Of a DNA stretch of 27,224 bases, positions 13,245-22,443 are shown in pieces. This DNA is from Polyangiaceae bacterium. Its GTDB lineage: Bacteria; Myxococcota; Polyangia; Polyangiales; Polyangiaceae. The translations under genes were made by a program, and so were the position numbers. Where the stretch lies: positions 1-27,224 of the forward strand of contig JAICTU010000047.1 in assembly GCA_025936205.1 (NCBI GenBank). The letters run 5' to 3'. The notes under the pieces were generated by a model, which was not told the DNA's origin, made no database searches, and worked only from the letters and a program-made list of their open reading frames with translations. Positions within the stretch are counted from its first letter, which is position 1. Every line of letters starts with the position of its first letter.

Positions 13245-16200
13245 GTGCCACTCTCCGCTGGCGACTGGATCCAGCACCGCTACCGGGTGCTCGAGCCGCT
13301 CGGGCAAGGCGGCATGGCCTCCGTGTACCTGATCGAGGACGTGCCGCGTGGGCTGCGGCTCGTGCTCAAGCAGCTGCACGCGGAGACGCCGGAGCTGCTG
13401 GGCGCGTTCCGCGCCGAGTTCGCGCTGCTCGCTGGCATCACCCATCCGAAGCTGACCGAGGTGCACGACTTCGGTAGCGCGCGGGTACACGGCGAGCTCC
13501 TGCACTACTACACGGCGGCCTGGATCGACGGCAGTTCGTTGCGGCATTTCGCGCGCGCTGAGCCGCAGCGCTGGCTGGCGGCATTTGGGGACGCGCTGGA
13601 GGGCCTGGCAGCCTTGCACGCGCTCGGCGTGCTGCACGGGGACTTCACGCCCGACAACATCCTGGTGCGGCGCGACGGCAGCGGAGTGTTGATCGACCTG
13701 GGTTGCGCGCGGCCGCGTGGGCGTTTCTCGGAGCAGCTCGCCGGCACGCCGGGCTTCATCGCGCCGGAGGTCGCCGCCAGCGGCAGCGCGGACGTGAGCA
13801 GCGATCTGTACGCGGTGGGGCGATGTCTGAAGCTGCTGTTCGAGCTCGCGGGACAGGCGCCCGCACGCGAGCTCGCCGCGCTCACCGAGCGGTTGTGCGC
13901 CGAGCGGCCCGAGCAACGTCCGAGCGACGTGCAGGCAGTGCTCGCGGTGCTCGGCCCGCGCGGCCCGCGCGGCACGCGCAGCGCCTGGAGCGCGCGCTCG
14001 CTGCGGCTGGTCGGGCGCAGCGCGGAGCAAGAGCGCTTCGCTGCATGGCTGGCGGAGCTGCTCGCCGGGCGGCCCTGCCCGCGTCTGCTGGCGCTCAGCG
14101 GGCCGCGCGGCTCCGGTAAATCACGTCTGCTGCGCGAGCTGTGCGCGCGCGCCGCGCTGGAGCTGGATGTGCTGCGCTGCAACGGGCGCGAGGCGGGCGT
14201 GCTCGCGGCGTTGCTGGCCGGCGCGAGCGGCAGCGCCGAGGCGGTGGCGGGTGCCCGTGCCACGATCGGCGCGCTCACGGCGCTGCGCCGGAGCGGACAG
14301 GCGACGCTGTTCGTGGTCGACGACGCAGATCTGGCGCGGGGCGCAGACGCCGGCTCGATCGAGCTGCTGGCGCGCAGCCTGGAGCCCGACGCGCGCATCG
14401 GGCTGGTGATAGCGGGGGTCGCTCCGCTGCCGGGCCTGAGCTCGGAGCACATCGCGCTCGGGCCGCTGGATGCGATGGCGCTCGGCGAGTGGACGGGGCA
14501 AGCCTTCTCGCAGCGCACGCTGGCCGAGCTGGTGCGAGCTTGCGAGGGCATGCCAGCTCGGCTGGAGAATGCGCTGGGGCGGCTCTCCGGCAACGTGCAG
14601 CGCGCCCGCGGCGAGCCCAGCGCCGATCTCGGCGCGAGCCTGAGCTCACTCACCGCAGCGCAGCGCGCGCTGCTCGCCTGGGTGGTCGCGCGCGACGGCG
14701 AGCTCACGCCCGGCACACTCGGGCTGGGCAGCGCGGACTTCGAGTTCGCGCTGTCGCGCGGACTGTTGCAGCGCAACGCGGCCGCCCTGCAGCTGAGCGC
14801 GCTGGTCGATCCCGAACAGCTGAAGCGCGAGCTCGGGGATGAGCTGGTGCGAGAGCGCCATCGCGAGCTGGCGGCGCGTTTTGCCAGCGGCAGCCTGGGC
14901 GCGGCCTCGCCAGCGGAGCAGGAGGCGGAGACCGTGCGGCATTTGCTGCTCGGTGGGCGCGCCGAGGAGAGCGGCGCGCGGCTGGCGGCCGCGGAGGCGC
15001 TCTGGCGGGCGCGGCCCCTGCCCTTCGCGCGCCTGCTCGCACCGCTGTCCGCGGCGCTCACGCCACGTGCGCTGGAGTGCTTGCTGGAGATCTGCCTGCT
15101 CGCGCAGGAGCCGCGGCTCGTGCTGCCCCTGGCGGCTCGGCTGTTGCGCGCCAGGCCCGCGGCGCCGCTGCGGCAGCGCGCGCGCGTGCTGGCCGCGGAG
15201 GCATTGACGCGGCTCGGACGGGGCGCACGTGCCGCGCGCCTGCTCGGGCGCGCTCTGCCGGGCGCTACCGGCGAGCTGCGGGTGCGCGCTCTGCTGGCGC
15301 TGGCGCGGGCCAGGATCCAGCTCGCCGACTCTGCCGGCGTCGCTGCTGCGGCCAACGAGGCGATGTCGGGCGCGCAGGGTGCAGAGGCCGCGCTGGCCCG
15401 AGAAGCGCTCGGCGTGGCTGCGCTCTATGGCGGGCGCGCCGCGGAAGCGGAGGCACACTTCGACGCGGCGCTGCGCGCGGCCGCGCTGCTCACCCCGCGT
15501 GATCGCTGCCGCCTGTTCGGGTATCGCGCGCTCAGCGCATTCCGCACCGGCAAGGCCGCGATCGCCCGCGAGGAGCACGCGCGCGCGCTGGAGGTGGCGG
15601 AAGCTGCGGGCCTCGACGACCTGCTGGCCACTTGCCAGCTCAACCTGGGCACGGCCCTGTGGCAACTGGGCGATCTGGGCGGGGCGATCGATCAGTATCA
15701 GCAGGGGCTCGCCGTGGCACGCGCCGTCGGCCGCGAGAACACGGAGCTGACGCTGCGCTACAACCTGGTCAACGCGCGCATCGAGGTCGGCGACTTCGAG
15801 CGCGTGCGCACGGAGCTGGAGCAGCTCGAGAGCCGCGCCGAGCGCGCCCGGCTGCGCCACTTCGCGCCGGCGCTGGCGCTGGCCCGTGCCGAGATCGCGC
15901 TGGCGCGCAGCGACCTGGATACGGCGGACGGCGCCATCGCGAGCGCGGAGCGCGGCTTCGATCAGCTGGGCCTGGCGCGCGAGCGCGTCGAAGCGGAGCT
16001 GGCGCGCGCGGAGCTGGAGCTGCAGCGCGGGCTGCTGGACGAAGCGCAGGCGCGGGCCGCCGATGCCGAGCGGCGGGCACGCGCGCTGGAGGCCGAGGAT
16101 CAGGGTCTGCGCGCCGAGATCGTCTTCCTGCGCGTGGGCGCGCGCCGCCGCGACGTCGCGGCGCTGGGGCGAGGGCGGGAGGCTCGCGAGCGCGCAGAGC

Positions 16201-17978
16201 GCGCGGGCCAGCAACTGCTCGCGGCGCGGCTGGAGACGGAGCTGTGTTGCGCGGCCGAGGCCTGCGGCGCAGCGTGCCTCGGCGAGGCGTTCGAGGCCGC
16301 GCGCAAGACCTGGGATCGGCTGGGGGCACGTCTGCCCGACGAGCTGCGCCAGACGTTCTGGGCCGATCCGCGCCGCGCGGGCTTGCTGCGCTTCACGCAA
16401 CTCGGGAGCGCGCGCGGCGCGATGGACGAGGCGGCGGCCCTGCGCCGGCTGCTCTCGCTGAGCCGGCGCATCAACTCTTCGCTCTCGCTGGAGCGCGTGC
16501 TGGACTACGCCGTCGAGGCGGCGGTGGAGCTGTGCAACGCCGAGCGCGGCTTTCTGTTCCTGCGCGAGGCTGACGGATCGGTTCGGCTCAGCACGCGCAG
16601 CGGCGCGGAGCGTGCGGCAGCGCCGAGCTCCAGCATCGTCGAGCGCGTGCTTTCGAGCGGCGAAGCGCTGCTCACCACCGACGCGGGCAGCGACCTGCGG
16701 CTGGAGAGCTTCGGCTCGGTGCACGCGCAGCGCCTGAAGGCGGTCTTGTGCGTGCCCGTGGCGACGCCGTCCGAGCCGCTGGGAGCGCTCTACGTCGACA
16801 GCCGGCTGGAGCGCACGCGCCTCGGGGAGGCGGCTCGCGAGCTCTTGCTCTCGCTCGCCGACCACCTCGCGGTCGCGCTCAGCAACGCGCGCCTGCACGG
16901 AGAGCTGGCGCGCCGCTCGGAGCAGCTGCAACGCGAGAAGCGCAGCGTCGAACGGCTGTCCTCCGGCAAGGACCGCGAGCTCGCGCGCCTGCGCGAGCAG
17001 CTCGAGGCGCAGCGCCGGACGCTCGAGTTTCGCTACGACTACCAGCAGATCGCGGGCCGCGGCGAGCGCATGAGCCGGGTGCTGCACGAGCTCGACCGGA
17101 TCGTCGGCTCGGACGTGAACGTGCTGATCCAGGGCGAGAGCGGCACGGGCAAGGAGCTGATCGCGCGCGCCATCCATGTGCACGGGACGCGAAGCGCTGG
17201 CCCGTTCGTGGGCGTGAACTGCGCCAGCATCCCCGAGGCGCTGCTGGAGTCGGAGCTGTTCGGGCACGTGCGCGGCGCGTTCACGGGGGCGGAGCGCGAT
17301 CAGACCGGCCTGATGCTCTCTGCCAGCGGCGGCACGCTGTTTTTGGACGAGATCGCAGAGCTGACGCTGGCCACGCAGGCCAAGCTGCTGCGCGTCCTGC
17401 AAGAGCGCGAGGTGCGCCCGCTGGGTGCCGAGCAGGCGCGGCCGCTCGATCTGCGGCTCGTGTGCGCGACGCATCGCGAGCTGCCGCGTGAGGTGGAGGC
17501 GGGCCGCTTCCGGCAGGATCTGTTCTATCGCGTGGCGGTGCTGGAAGTGCGGCTGCCCGCCCTGCGCGAGCGCATCGAGGACCTGCCCGAGCTGTGCCGC
17601 GTGATCCTGGAGCGCCGCGCGCGTGAGCTGGGGCGCGCGGCGCCCGAGCTGACGCAGGACGCGCTGCGCGCGCTCGCCGGGCACGCGTTTCCGGGCAACG
17701 TGCGCGAGCTGGAGAACATCTTGACGCGCGCGCTGGTGCTGTCGGGCCGCGCGCGGCTGCGCGCCGAGGATCTGGAGCTCGAGCGGGCGGCACCGCGCGC
17801 GCTGCGCAGCCGCTCGCGGCGCGAATACGAGAAAGAGGAGCGCGAACGCATCCTGCACGCGCTACGCGGCTCGCGCTGGAACGTGAGCGTGGTCTCGCGC
17901 TCGCTGGGGATTCCGCGCAATACCCTGTACCGGAAGCTGGAGCGGTATGGTTTGCAGCGGCCCGAGCAGGAACAGTGA
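13245..17978 (+). CDS. Protein kinase-AAA-TPR-GAF-sigma54 activator fusion (Fis-type regulator)
   Basis: A 1577-residue regulator from the GTG at 13245, the only start before the kinase domain. The domains, in order, are as follows. (1) Ser/Thr kinase (about 6-240; G-loop GQGGMASVY, Lys42, catalytic loop HGDFTPDN 131-138 with Thr in place of the usual Lys, DLG at 151-153 in place of DFG). (2) AAA/NACHT-like ATPase with Walker A GPRGSGKS (about 286) and Walker B LFVVDDAD. (3) A long TPR-type helical array (about 580-1020). (4) GAF domain (about 1065-1220). (5) A short coiled coil. (6) Sigma-54 AAA+ domain with GESGTGKE (1297-1304) and GAFTGA (1344-1349). (7) C-terminal Fis helix-turn-helix ending NTLYRKLERYGL. 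The GAFTGA loop is intact, so it should activate sigma-54 promoters. The kinase-AAA-TPR-GAF part looks like the sensory half of large myxobacterial kinases. Confidence 0.93.
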   Translation: MPLSAGDWIQHRYRVLEPLGQGGMASVYLIEDVPRGLRLVLKQLHAETPELLGAFRAEFALLAGITHPKLTEVHDFGSARVHGELLHYYTAAWIDGSSLRHFARAEPQRWLAAFGDALEGLAALHALGVLHGDFTPDNILVRRDGSGVLIDLGCARPRGRFSEQLAGTPGFIAPEVAASGSADVSSDLYAVGRCLKLLFELAGQAPARELAALTERLCAERPEQRPSDVQAVLAVLGPRGPRGTRSAWSARSLRLVGRSAEQERFAAWLAELLAGRPCPRLLALSGPRGSGKSRLLRELCARAALELDVLRCNGREAGVLAALLAGASGSAEAVAGARATIGALTALRRSGQATLFVVDDADLARGADAGSIELLARSLEPDARIGLVIAGVAPLPGLSSEHIALGPLDAMALGEWTGQAFSQRTLAELVRACEGMPARLENALGRLSGNVQRARGEPSADLGASLSSLTAAQRALLAWVVARDGELTPGTLGLGSADFEFALSRGLLQRNAAALQLSALVDPEQLKRELGDELVRERHRELAARFASGSLGAASPAEQEAETVRHLLLGGRAEESGARLAAAEALWRARPLPFARLLAPLSAALTPRALECLLEICLLAQEPRLVLPLAARLLRARPAAPLRQRARVLAAEALTRLGRGARAARLLGRALPGATGELRVRALLALARARIQLADSAGVAAAANEAMSGAQGAEAALAREALGVAALYGGRAAEAEAHFDAALRAAALLTPRDRCRLFGYRALSAFRTGKAAIAREEHARALEVAEAAGLDDLLATCQLNLGTALWQLGDLGGAIDQYQQGLAVARAVGRENTELTLRYNLVNARIEVGDFERVRTELEQLESRAERARLRHFAPALALARAEIALARSDLDTADGAIASAERGFDQLGLARERVEAELARAELELQRGLLDEAQARAADAERRARALEAEDQGLRAEIVFLRVGARRRDVAALGRGREARERAERAGQQLLAARLETELCCAAEACGAACLGEAFEAARKTWDRLGARLPDELRQTFWADPRRAGLLRFTQLGSARGAMDEAAALRRLLSLSRRINSSLSLERVLDYAVEAAVELCNAERGFLFLREADGSVRLSTRSGAERAAAPSSSIVERVLSSGEALLTTDAGSDLRLESFGSVHAQRLKAVLCVPVATPSEPLGALYVDSRLERTRLGEAARELLLSLADHLAVALSNARLHGELARRSEQLQREKRSVERLSSGKDRELARLREQLEAQRRTLEFRYDYQQIAGRGERMSRVLHELDRIVGSDVNVLIQGESGTGKELIARAIHVHGTRSAGPFVGVNCASIPEALLESELFGHVRGAFTGAERDQTGLMLSASGGTLFLDEIAELTLATQAKLLRVLQEREVRPLGAEQARPLDLRLVCATHRELPREVEAGRFRQDLFYRVAVLEVRLPALRERIEDLPELCRVILERRARELGRAAPELTQDALRALAGHAFPGNVRELENILTRALVLSGRARLRAEDLELERAAPRALRSRSRREYEKEERERILHALRGSRWNVSVVSRSLGIPRNTLYRKLERYGLQRPEQEQ

Positions 17979-18068
17979 GCGCCGGCCAGCAGCGGAGCGA
18001 AGGGGCGCGCAGATCTGAGAAGATCACGAGCAGTCTCTCCGCTCGAACGATCTGATACTCTCGGGTGA

Positions 18069-18422
18069 ATGCTGCGACGCTTCTGCACGCTCGAAGCCTT
18101 GGCCGTGCTGTTGCCGGGGCTATGCTGGCGCTGCGCGCCCGACGCGCCGGCGACGCGAGCGGTCGATGCTGCGCCCGGAGCAGCGGGCAACAACGCTGAG
18201 CCGGCGGCGCTGCCCGGCGAGCCGGCAGCACAGCCGGGGGTGAGTGAAACACCGACGCAGGCCGCAGAGGGGCCGGCGGCGCCCAGCCTCGCGCTGCCCG
18301 GCGCAATGGCTGGCGTGCTCGATGCAGGTCCGCTGCGGATGCAGGTGCGCCTCCCGGGACGAGCGACCGCTGTAATGTGGGAGTGCTCGATCCGGCGCAA
18401 CCGCCGCGCAGCTTGCAGCTGA
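18069..18422 (+). pseudogene. 5' fragment of the GH43 gene: signal region and linker, out of frame with the catalytic part
   Basis: The ATG at 18069 starts a hydrophobic export-signal-like stretch (LEALAVLLPGLCW) followed by a Pro/Ala/Glu-rich linker of about 60 residues, as typically found between a signal and a secreted enzyme domain. The frame then leaves the GH43 sequence near 18330 and stops at 18422. The 9-base repeat GATGCAGGT occurs at 18321-18329 and 18338-18346, 17 bases apart. Removing one 17-base interval joins this fragment in frame with the catalytic part as GVLDAGAPPGTSDRCNVGV. I therefore read this as the 5' end of a single gene interrupted by a 17-bp duplication, or by a sequencing or assembly error. 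Confidence 0.6.
18321..18346 (+). repeat. 9-bp direct repeat marking a 17-bp duplication
   Basis: GATGCAGGT appears twice, 17 bases apart, exactly where the reading frame of the GH43 gene switches from the signal-linker frame to the catalytic frame. Seventeen bases equals a +2 frame change, which is the observed shift. Confidence 0.7.
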
Positions 18423-19297
18423 GCGGCAACCTGGGCGCGCACGATCCGGTGATCCTCGCCGCGGGCGGGCTCTACCGCTACTTCAGCACCGGTGACGGCA
18501 TCTCCGTCAAGACTTCGCCCGACTTGCTGCGCTGGACGCAGCAGCCCGAAGTCTTCCCCAGCACGCCCGCGTGGTTCCAGCAGTCGGTCCCCGCCTACGA
18601 GCCGCGCAACATCTGGGCGCCGGACCTCTCGTACTTCGGTGGTCAATACCACCTGTACTATTCGGTCTCGTCGTTCGGCAGCAATCGCTCGTGCATCGGG
18701 CACGCCACCCGCGCGGATCTGGACGCGGGCAGCTGGAGCGATCACGGAGCCGTGCTCTGCTCCAACCAACCCGGGCAAAACGACGACTTCAACGCCATCG
18801 ATCCCAACGTGATCCTCGACGAAGCGGGGACGCCCGGGCTCGCTGTCGGCAGCTTCTGGAGCGGCATCCAGCTCGCCCAGCTCGATCTGGAGGGCCGGCG
18901 CTCGGGCACGCAGCTGTACCCGCTGGCCTCACGCGGGGGCGGCGCCATCGAGGGTCCGTTCCTGGTGCGGCGCTGCGGCTACTACTATCTGTTCGTCTCA
19001 TTCGATGCCTGCTGCCGCGGCGCGGACAGCACCTACAACCTGCGCGTCGGGCGCTCGCGCGAGCTGCTCGGGCCCTATCTCGATCGCGCCGGCAAGGCAC
19101 TGCTCCAGGGCGGCGGCACGCTGCTGCTCTCGGGCGATGCGGACTGGGCCGGGCCCGGTCACAACGCCGTCTTGTTCGACGGCAGCCGCGCCTTCAACGT
19201 CTACCATGCTTACGCGACCACGAACGGCGCATCGCAGCTGCGCATCGCCGAGCTGGCCTGGGATGCAGAAGGCTGGCCGGTGTCCGGGGGACCGTAG
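18377..19297 (+). CDS. Glycoside hydrolase family 43 (arabinan endo-1,5-alpha-L-arabinanase-like), catalytic part
   Basis: The 306-residue frame contains a near-complete GH43 five-bladed propeller. The catalytic base Asp is in GAHDPVIL, the pKa-modulating Asp in NAIDPNVIL, and the acid Glu in GGGAIEGPFLV. WAPDLSYFGGQYHLYYSVSSFGSNRS is the typical second blade (split here as WAPDLSYFGGQYHLYY and SVSSFGSNRS). The pattern fits secreted arabinanases that cut the alpha-1,5-arabinan of pectin side chains. The GTG at 18377 is only the first start in this frame. Homologous sequence (SDRCNV) extends upstream without a start, and a stop lies at 18245. The true start is probably at 18069 in another frame, so the gene is frame-disrupted as it stands. 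It converges on the histidine kinase gene with 24 bases between them. Confidence 0.8.
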   Translation: MGVLDPAQPPRSLQLSGNLGAHDPVILAAGGLYRYFSTGDGISVKTSPDLLRWTQQPEVFPSTPAWFQQSVPAYEPRNIWAPDLSYFGGQYHLYYSVSSFGSNRSCIGHATRADLDAGSWSDHGAVLCSNQPGQNDDFNAIDPNVILDEAGTPGLAVGSFWSGIQLAQLDLEGRRSGTQLYPLASRGGGAIEGPFLVRRCGYYYLFVSFDACCRGADSTYNLRVGRSRELLGPYLDRAGKALLQGGGTLLLSGDADWAGPGHNAVLFDGSRAFNVYHAYATTNGASQLRIAELAWDAEGWPVSGGP

Positions 19298-19321
19298 CCC
19301 GCACGGCGCGTGCTGTAGAGG

Positions 19322-22300
19322 CTAGCTCCTCGGCTGCGCTCGATCGGGCAACGTGAAGAAGAACGACGCCCCCTGCCCCTCGCGACTCTCCGCCCAGATC
19401 CGCCCGCCGTGGCGTTGCACCACGCGCTGTACGGTGGCGAGGCCGATGCCCGTGCCGGGGAACTCGCTCTGGCGGTGCAAGCGCCGAAACGGTGCAAACA
19501 AACTCTCGGCGTAGCGCATGTCGAAGCCCGCTCCGTTGTCCCTCACGAAGAACACGCGCTCTCCTTCGCGCGTCTCCGCGCCCACTTCGATGCGCGGAGC
19601 CTGTGTCTTGGCAGTGAACTTCCAGGCGTTGCCGAGCAAGTTGTCGAGCACCACCCGCGCCAGCCGCTGATCGGCCTGCGCCTCCAGGTCCGGCTCGATC
19701 TCGATCGCCGCCGTCCGCTCCGGATCGCGGCGCCGAAGCTCCGCGGCGACCGCGCCGGCCGCGCCGGAGAGGTCGACTCGCCCCAGCTGGAGCTCGGTGC
19801 GCCCGACCTGTGACAGCGCGAGCAAGCCGTCGATCAGCGCGCCCATGTGAATGGTGGCGGTACGGATGCGCTCCAGATGACTGCGCGCGTCGGCATCCAG
19901 TCTGGGAGCGCACTCATCGAGCAGGATCTGAGCGAAGCCGGCGATGCTGCGCAGGGGCGTGCGCAGGTCGTGCGAGACCGAGTAGCTGAAGGACTCCAGC
20001 TCTTTGTTCTTCTGCTGCAGATCGGCAAGCAGCTGGGCCCGGGTCTCGGCCAACTCGCGCGCAGCTTCGGCTGCCTGTCGGCGCACGCGCGCCATCTCCA
20101 GATGCGTCGCGATGCGGCTCACCAGCTCACGCGCCGAGAACGGCTTGACCAGGTAGTCGTCCGCGCCGGTCTCCAGACCCGCAACCACCGCCTCCTCTCC
20201 GGCTCGCGCCGACAGCAACACCACCGGCAGCTCCGAGGTTCGGGGATCGGCGCGGAGCTCGCGCAGCAACGACACGCCATCCCGGCGGGGCATCATGATG
20301 TCGCTGAGCAGCAGATCGGGCAGGGCGGCGCGCACCGACTCCAGCGCGGCCTGCCCGTCTTCCACCACGTCCACCCGCCAGCGCGTGGAGACCAGGCGCC
20401 GCAGATACTCGCGCAGATCCGGGTTGTCGTCGGCGATCAGCACCCTCGGAGCATCCGGCGCGGGCAACTCCGCAGCCAGGGAGGGCACGGCGAGAGAGTC
20501 CGCTGAAATCTCCGTGGTCGACAGCCATTGCGACGCCTCGAGCACCAGGCTGTTGGTGCTGGCAGCGTCCGCCTGGGCACTGGCGTGAAGCGCGACGTGA
20601 CCCTCTGGAAGATGTTGATGGCCGAGCGCGATGGCGACCCGGAAGGTCGAGCCGCGACCGAGGGTGCTATCGACGCTCACTTGACCGCCGTGCTGACGCA
20701 CCAGCTCTTGCACCAGCGCGAGCCCGATGCCCGTGCCCTCGAAGCTGCGGCCACGCGCGCCTTCCACCCGGTGAAAGCGCTCGAAGAGCCGCGGCAGCTC
20801 CTGCTCGGAAATACCGGTACCCGTGTCGCTCACCTCGAGCACTGCCTGGCGACCCGCGAGCGCGAGCCGCACGCCGATGTGTCCCTCGAACGTGAACTTG
20901 AAGGCATTGGAGAGCAGATTGAGGACGATCTTTTCCCACTGCCCGCGATCCACGTAGACCGGCTCGCCCAGCGGCGGGCACTCCACCCGCAGCTCGAGCC
21001 CCGCCGATTCCACGAGTGAGCGGAAGGAGGCGGCGAGGCCCCTGGTCAGCGCCGCGAGATCCGTAGCTTCGAACCGAACCTGCGCGCGCCCGGCCTCTAG
21101 CCGCGCGAAGTCGAGCAGGCTATTGACCAGGCGCAGCAAACGCAGCGCGCTGCGCTGCACGGCTCGCAGACTCTCACCCTCGAGCACCGCGCGCGGACTG
21201 CTCAGCGCGTCTTCGAGCGGGCCCAGGATCAGCGTGAGCGGGGTACGAAATTCGTGGCTCACGTTGCCGAAGAAGGCGGTCTTTGCGCGATCGATCGCGG
21301 CCAGCTGCTCGAGCTTTTGCCGCTCTTCCTCGTAGGCCCGCGCATTGGCGAGCGCGGCGCCCACAGCCGCGCCGATCCGCTCACAAAATGTGCGGTACGG
21401 GTCGTCGGGGATGAGCCTCGGGCTGAGTCCCAGCACCATCACCGCCGCGGGCTGCTCACTGCCGGGCTGCAGCACGGGCAGCACCAGGGCGCGCCGAGGT
21501 GGCTCCGGATACGGCCCTGCGCGCAGCCCGGGCAGCCGCCCGCTCACGTCTTCCAGCAAGAGCGGCACGCCGCTCGCGGCGACACGCGCGATCGGCCAGG
21601 GCAGCTCCAGAGCTGCGCGCAGGTCGATCCACTCCGGAGCTCCCCCGCCGCCCGGCTCGAGGCCGGTGCAGCCCACGCGCTGCGCTTTGCCGCTGTCGCG
21701 GTTCACCTGGTACAGCAGCGTGAACGGCAGGTCGAGCCCGGCCTCCGCCAGCGCCTGCTCAGCGAATGCATACGCCTGCTCGGTGGTACGTGCGCGCCCC
21801 GCGTGGTTCGCCAGGTCGCGCAGCACCTGGGTGCGCCGCTCGGAGAGCATCTGCGCGGTCATCTCCGTCACCGGGTGAAACAGACCGCCCACGCCCCCGG
21901 ACTCGTCCGTGACCGGACTGAAAGAAAAGGTGAACCAGGTCTCTTCCAGGAAGCCGTGGCGATCGAGGAACATGCGCATCTTCTCCAGGTACGCGCTCTT
22001 CCCCGACCAGGCGGTGGCGTAGGCTTCGCCGATCACGGGCCACGCCGACGCCCAGCACTCGCGAAAATCCTGCCCCATCGAGCTGGGGTGCTTGGCGCCG
22101 CAGATGGGCCAATAGCCGTCGTTGTAGATCTGGACGTGACCGGGACCCCAGACGAGAGAGATGGGCGAGCTGGAGCCCTGCACCAGGCTGACCACGGTGC
22201 GCAGACTCTGCGGCCACGACGGCTTGGGGCCGAGCGGCGTCCGCGACCAGTCGATCTTCCGGATCAACTTGGCCATTTCACCGCCCCCGATCAGCCAGTG

Positions 22301-22345
22301 GCCACCGGATGCGGCGGGAACGGACCTGCCCTCTTCCCCACTCAC
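19322..22345 (-). CDS. Double hybrid sensor histidine kinase (PAS-GAF-HK-REC-HK)
   Basis: A 1007-residue soluble sensor from the GTG at 22345. It has an N-terminal PAS-like domain (about 30-145; WSRTPLGPKPSWPQSLR and FFSPVTDE-type sequence), a GAF domain (about 180-335), then a first HisKA with His364 in GNVSHEFRTPLTLI and its HATPase (N-box NLLSNAFKF, G-boxes DTGTG and GTGIGLALV). A receiver domain with Asp682 in LLLSDIMMPRRDG follows. A coiled coil leads to a second HisKA with His792 in SYSVSHDLRTPLRSI and a second HATPase (DNLLGNAWKF, RDNGAGFDM, GTGIGLATV). Both kinase cores look intact. No membrane segment is seen, so it should sense a cytoplasmic or diffusible signal. No separate response regulator is encoded nearby. 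Confidence 0.93.
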   Translation of the reverse strand: MSGEEGRSVPAASGGHWLIGGGEMAKLIRKIDWSRTPLGPKPSWPQSLRTVVSLVQGSSSPISLVWGPGHVQIYNDGYWPICGAKHPSSMGQDFRECWASAWPVIGEAYATAWSGKSAYLEKMRMFLDRHGFLEETWFTFSFSPVTDESGGVGGLFHPVTEMTAQMLSERRTQVLRDLANHAGRARTTEQAYAFAEQALAEAGLDLPFTLLYQVNRDSGKAQRVGCTGLEPGGGGAPEWIDLRAALELPWPIARVAASGVPLLLEDVSGRLPGLRAGPYPEPPRRALVLPVLQPGSEQPAAVMVLGLSPRLIPDDPYRTFCERIGAAVGAALANARAYEEERQKLEQLAAIDRAKTAFFGNVSHEFRTPLTLILGPLEDALSSPRAVLEGESLRAVQRSALRLLRLVNSLLDFARLEAGRAQVRFEATDLAALTRGLAASFRSLVESAGLELRVECPPLGEPVYVDRGQWEKIVLNLLSNAFKFTFEGHIGVRLALAGRQAVLEVSDTGTGISEQELPRLFERFHRVEGARGRSFEGTGIGLALVQELVRQHGGQVSVDSTLGRGSTFRVAIALGHQHLPEGHVALHASAQADAASTNSLVLEASQWLSTTEISADSLAVPSLAAELPAPDAPRVLIADDNPDLREYLRRLVSTRWRVDVVEDGQAALESVRAALPDLLLSDIMMPRRDGVSLLRELRADPRTSELPVVLLSARAGEEAVVAGLETGADDYLVKPFSARELVSRIATHLEMARVRRQAAEAARELAETRAQLLADLQQKNKELESFSYSVSHDLRTPLRSIAGFAQILLDECAPRLDADARSHLERIRTATIHMGALIDGLLALSQVGRTELQLGRVDLSGAAGAVAAELRRRDPERTAAIEIEPDLEAQADQRLARVVLDNLLGNAWKFTAKTQAPRIEVGAETREGERVFFVRDNGAGFDMRYAESLFAPFRRLHRQSEFPGTGIGLATVQRVVQRHGGRIWAESREGQGASFFFTLPDRAQPRS

Positions 22346-22443
22346 CGCATCAGGTTAGAGCAAGACGCCAACGAGCGGAAGTTCCGCGGGTGCTTGAAAT
22401 CCGAGCCGGCACCTGGGTGGGAGAGCGGACCACAGCGCGCGCT

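Noticed and set aside
14646..17858. A 1070-codon open frame on the minus strand opposite the sigma54 regulator
   Set aside because: The plus strand carries many intact motifs (GESGTGKE, GAFTGA, Fis helix-turn-helix); the antisense frame is Arg/Gln/Ala-rich without recognisable domains.
22346..22443. Gap between the fusion hydrolase gene and the histidine kinase start searched for a terminator or promoter
   Set aside because: Only a minimal CGGAA/TTCCG inverted repeat is seen near 22375; too short to support a feature.
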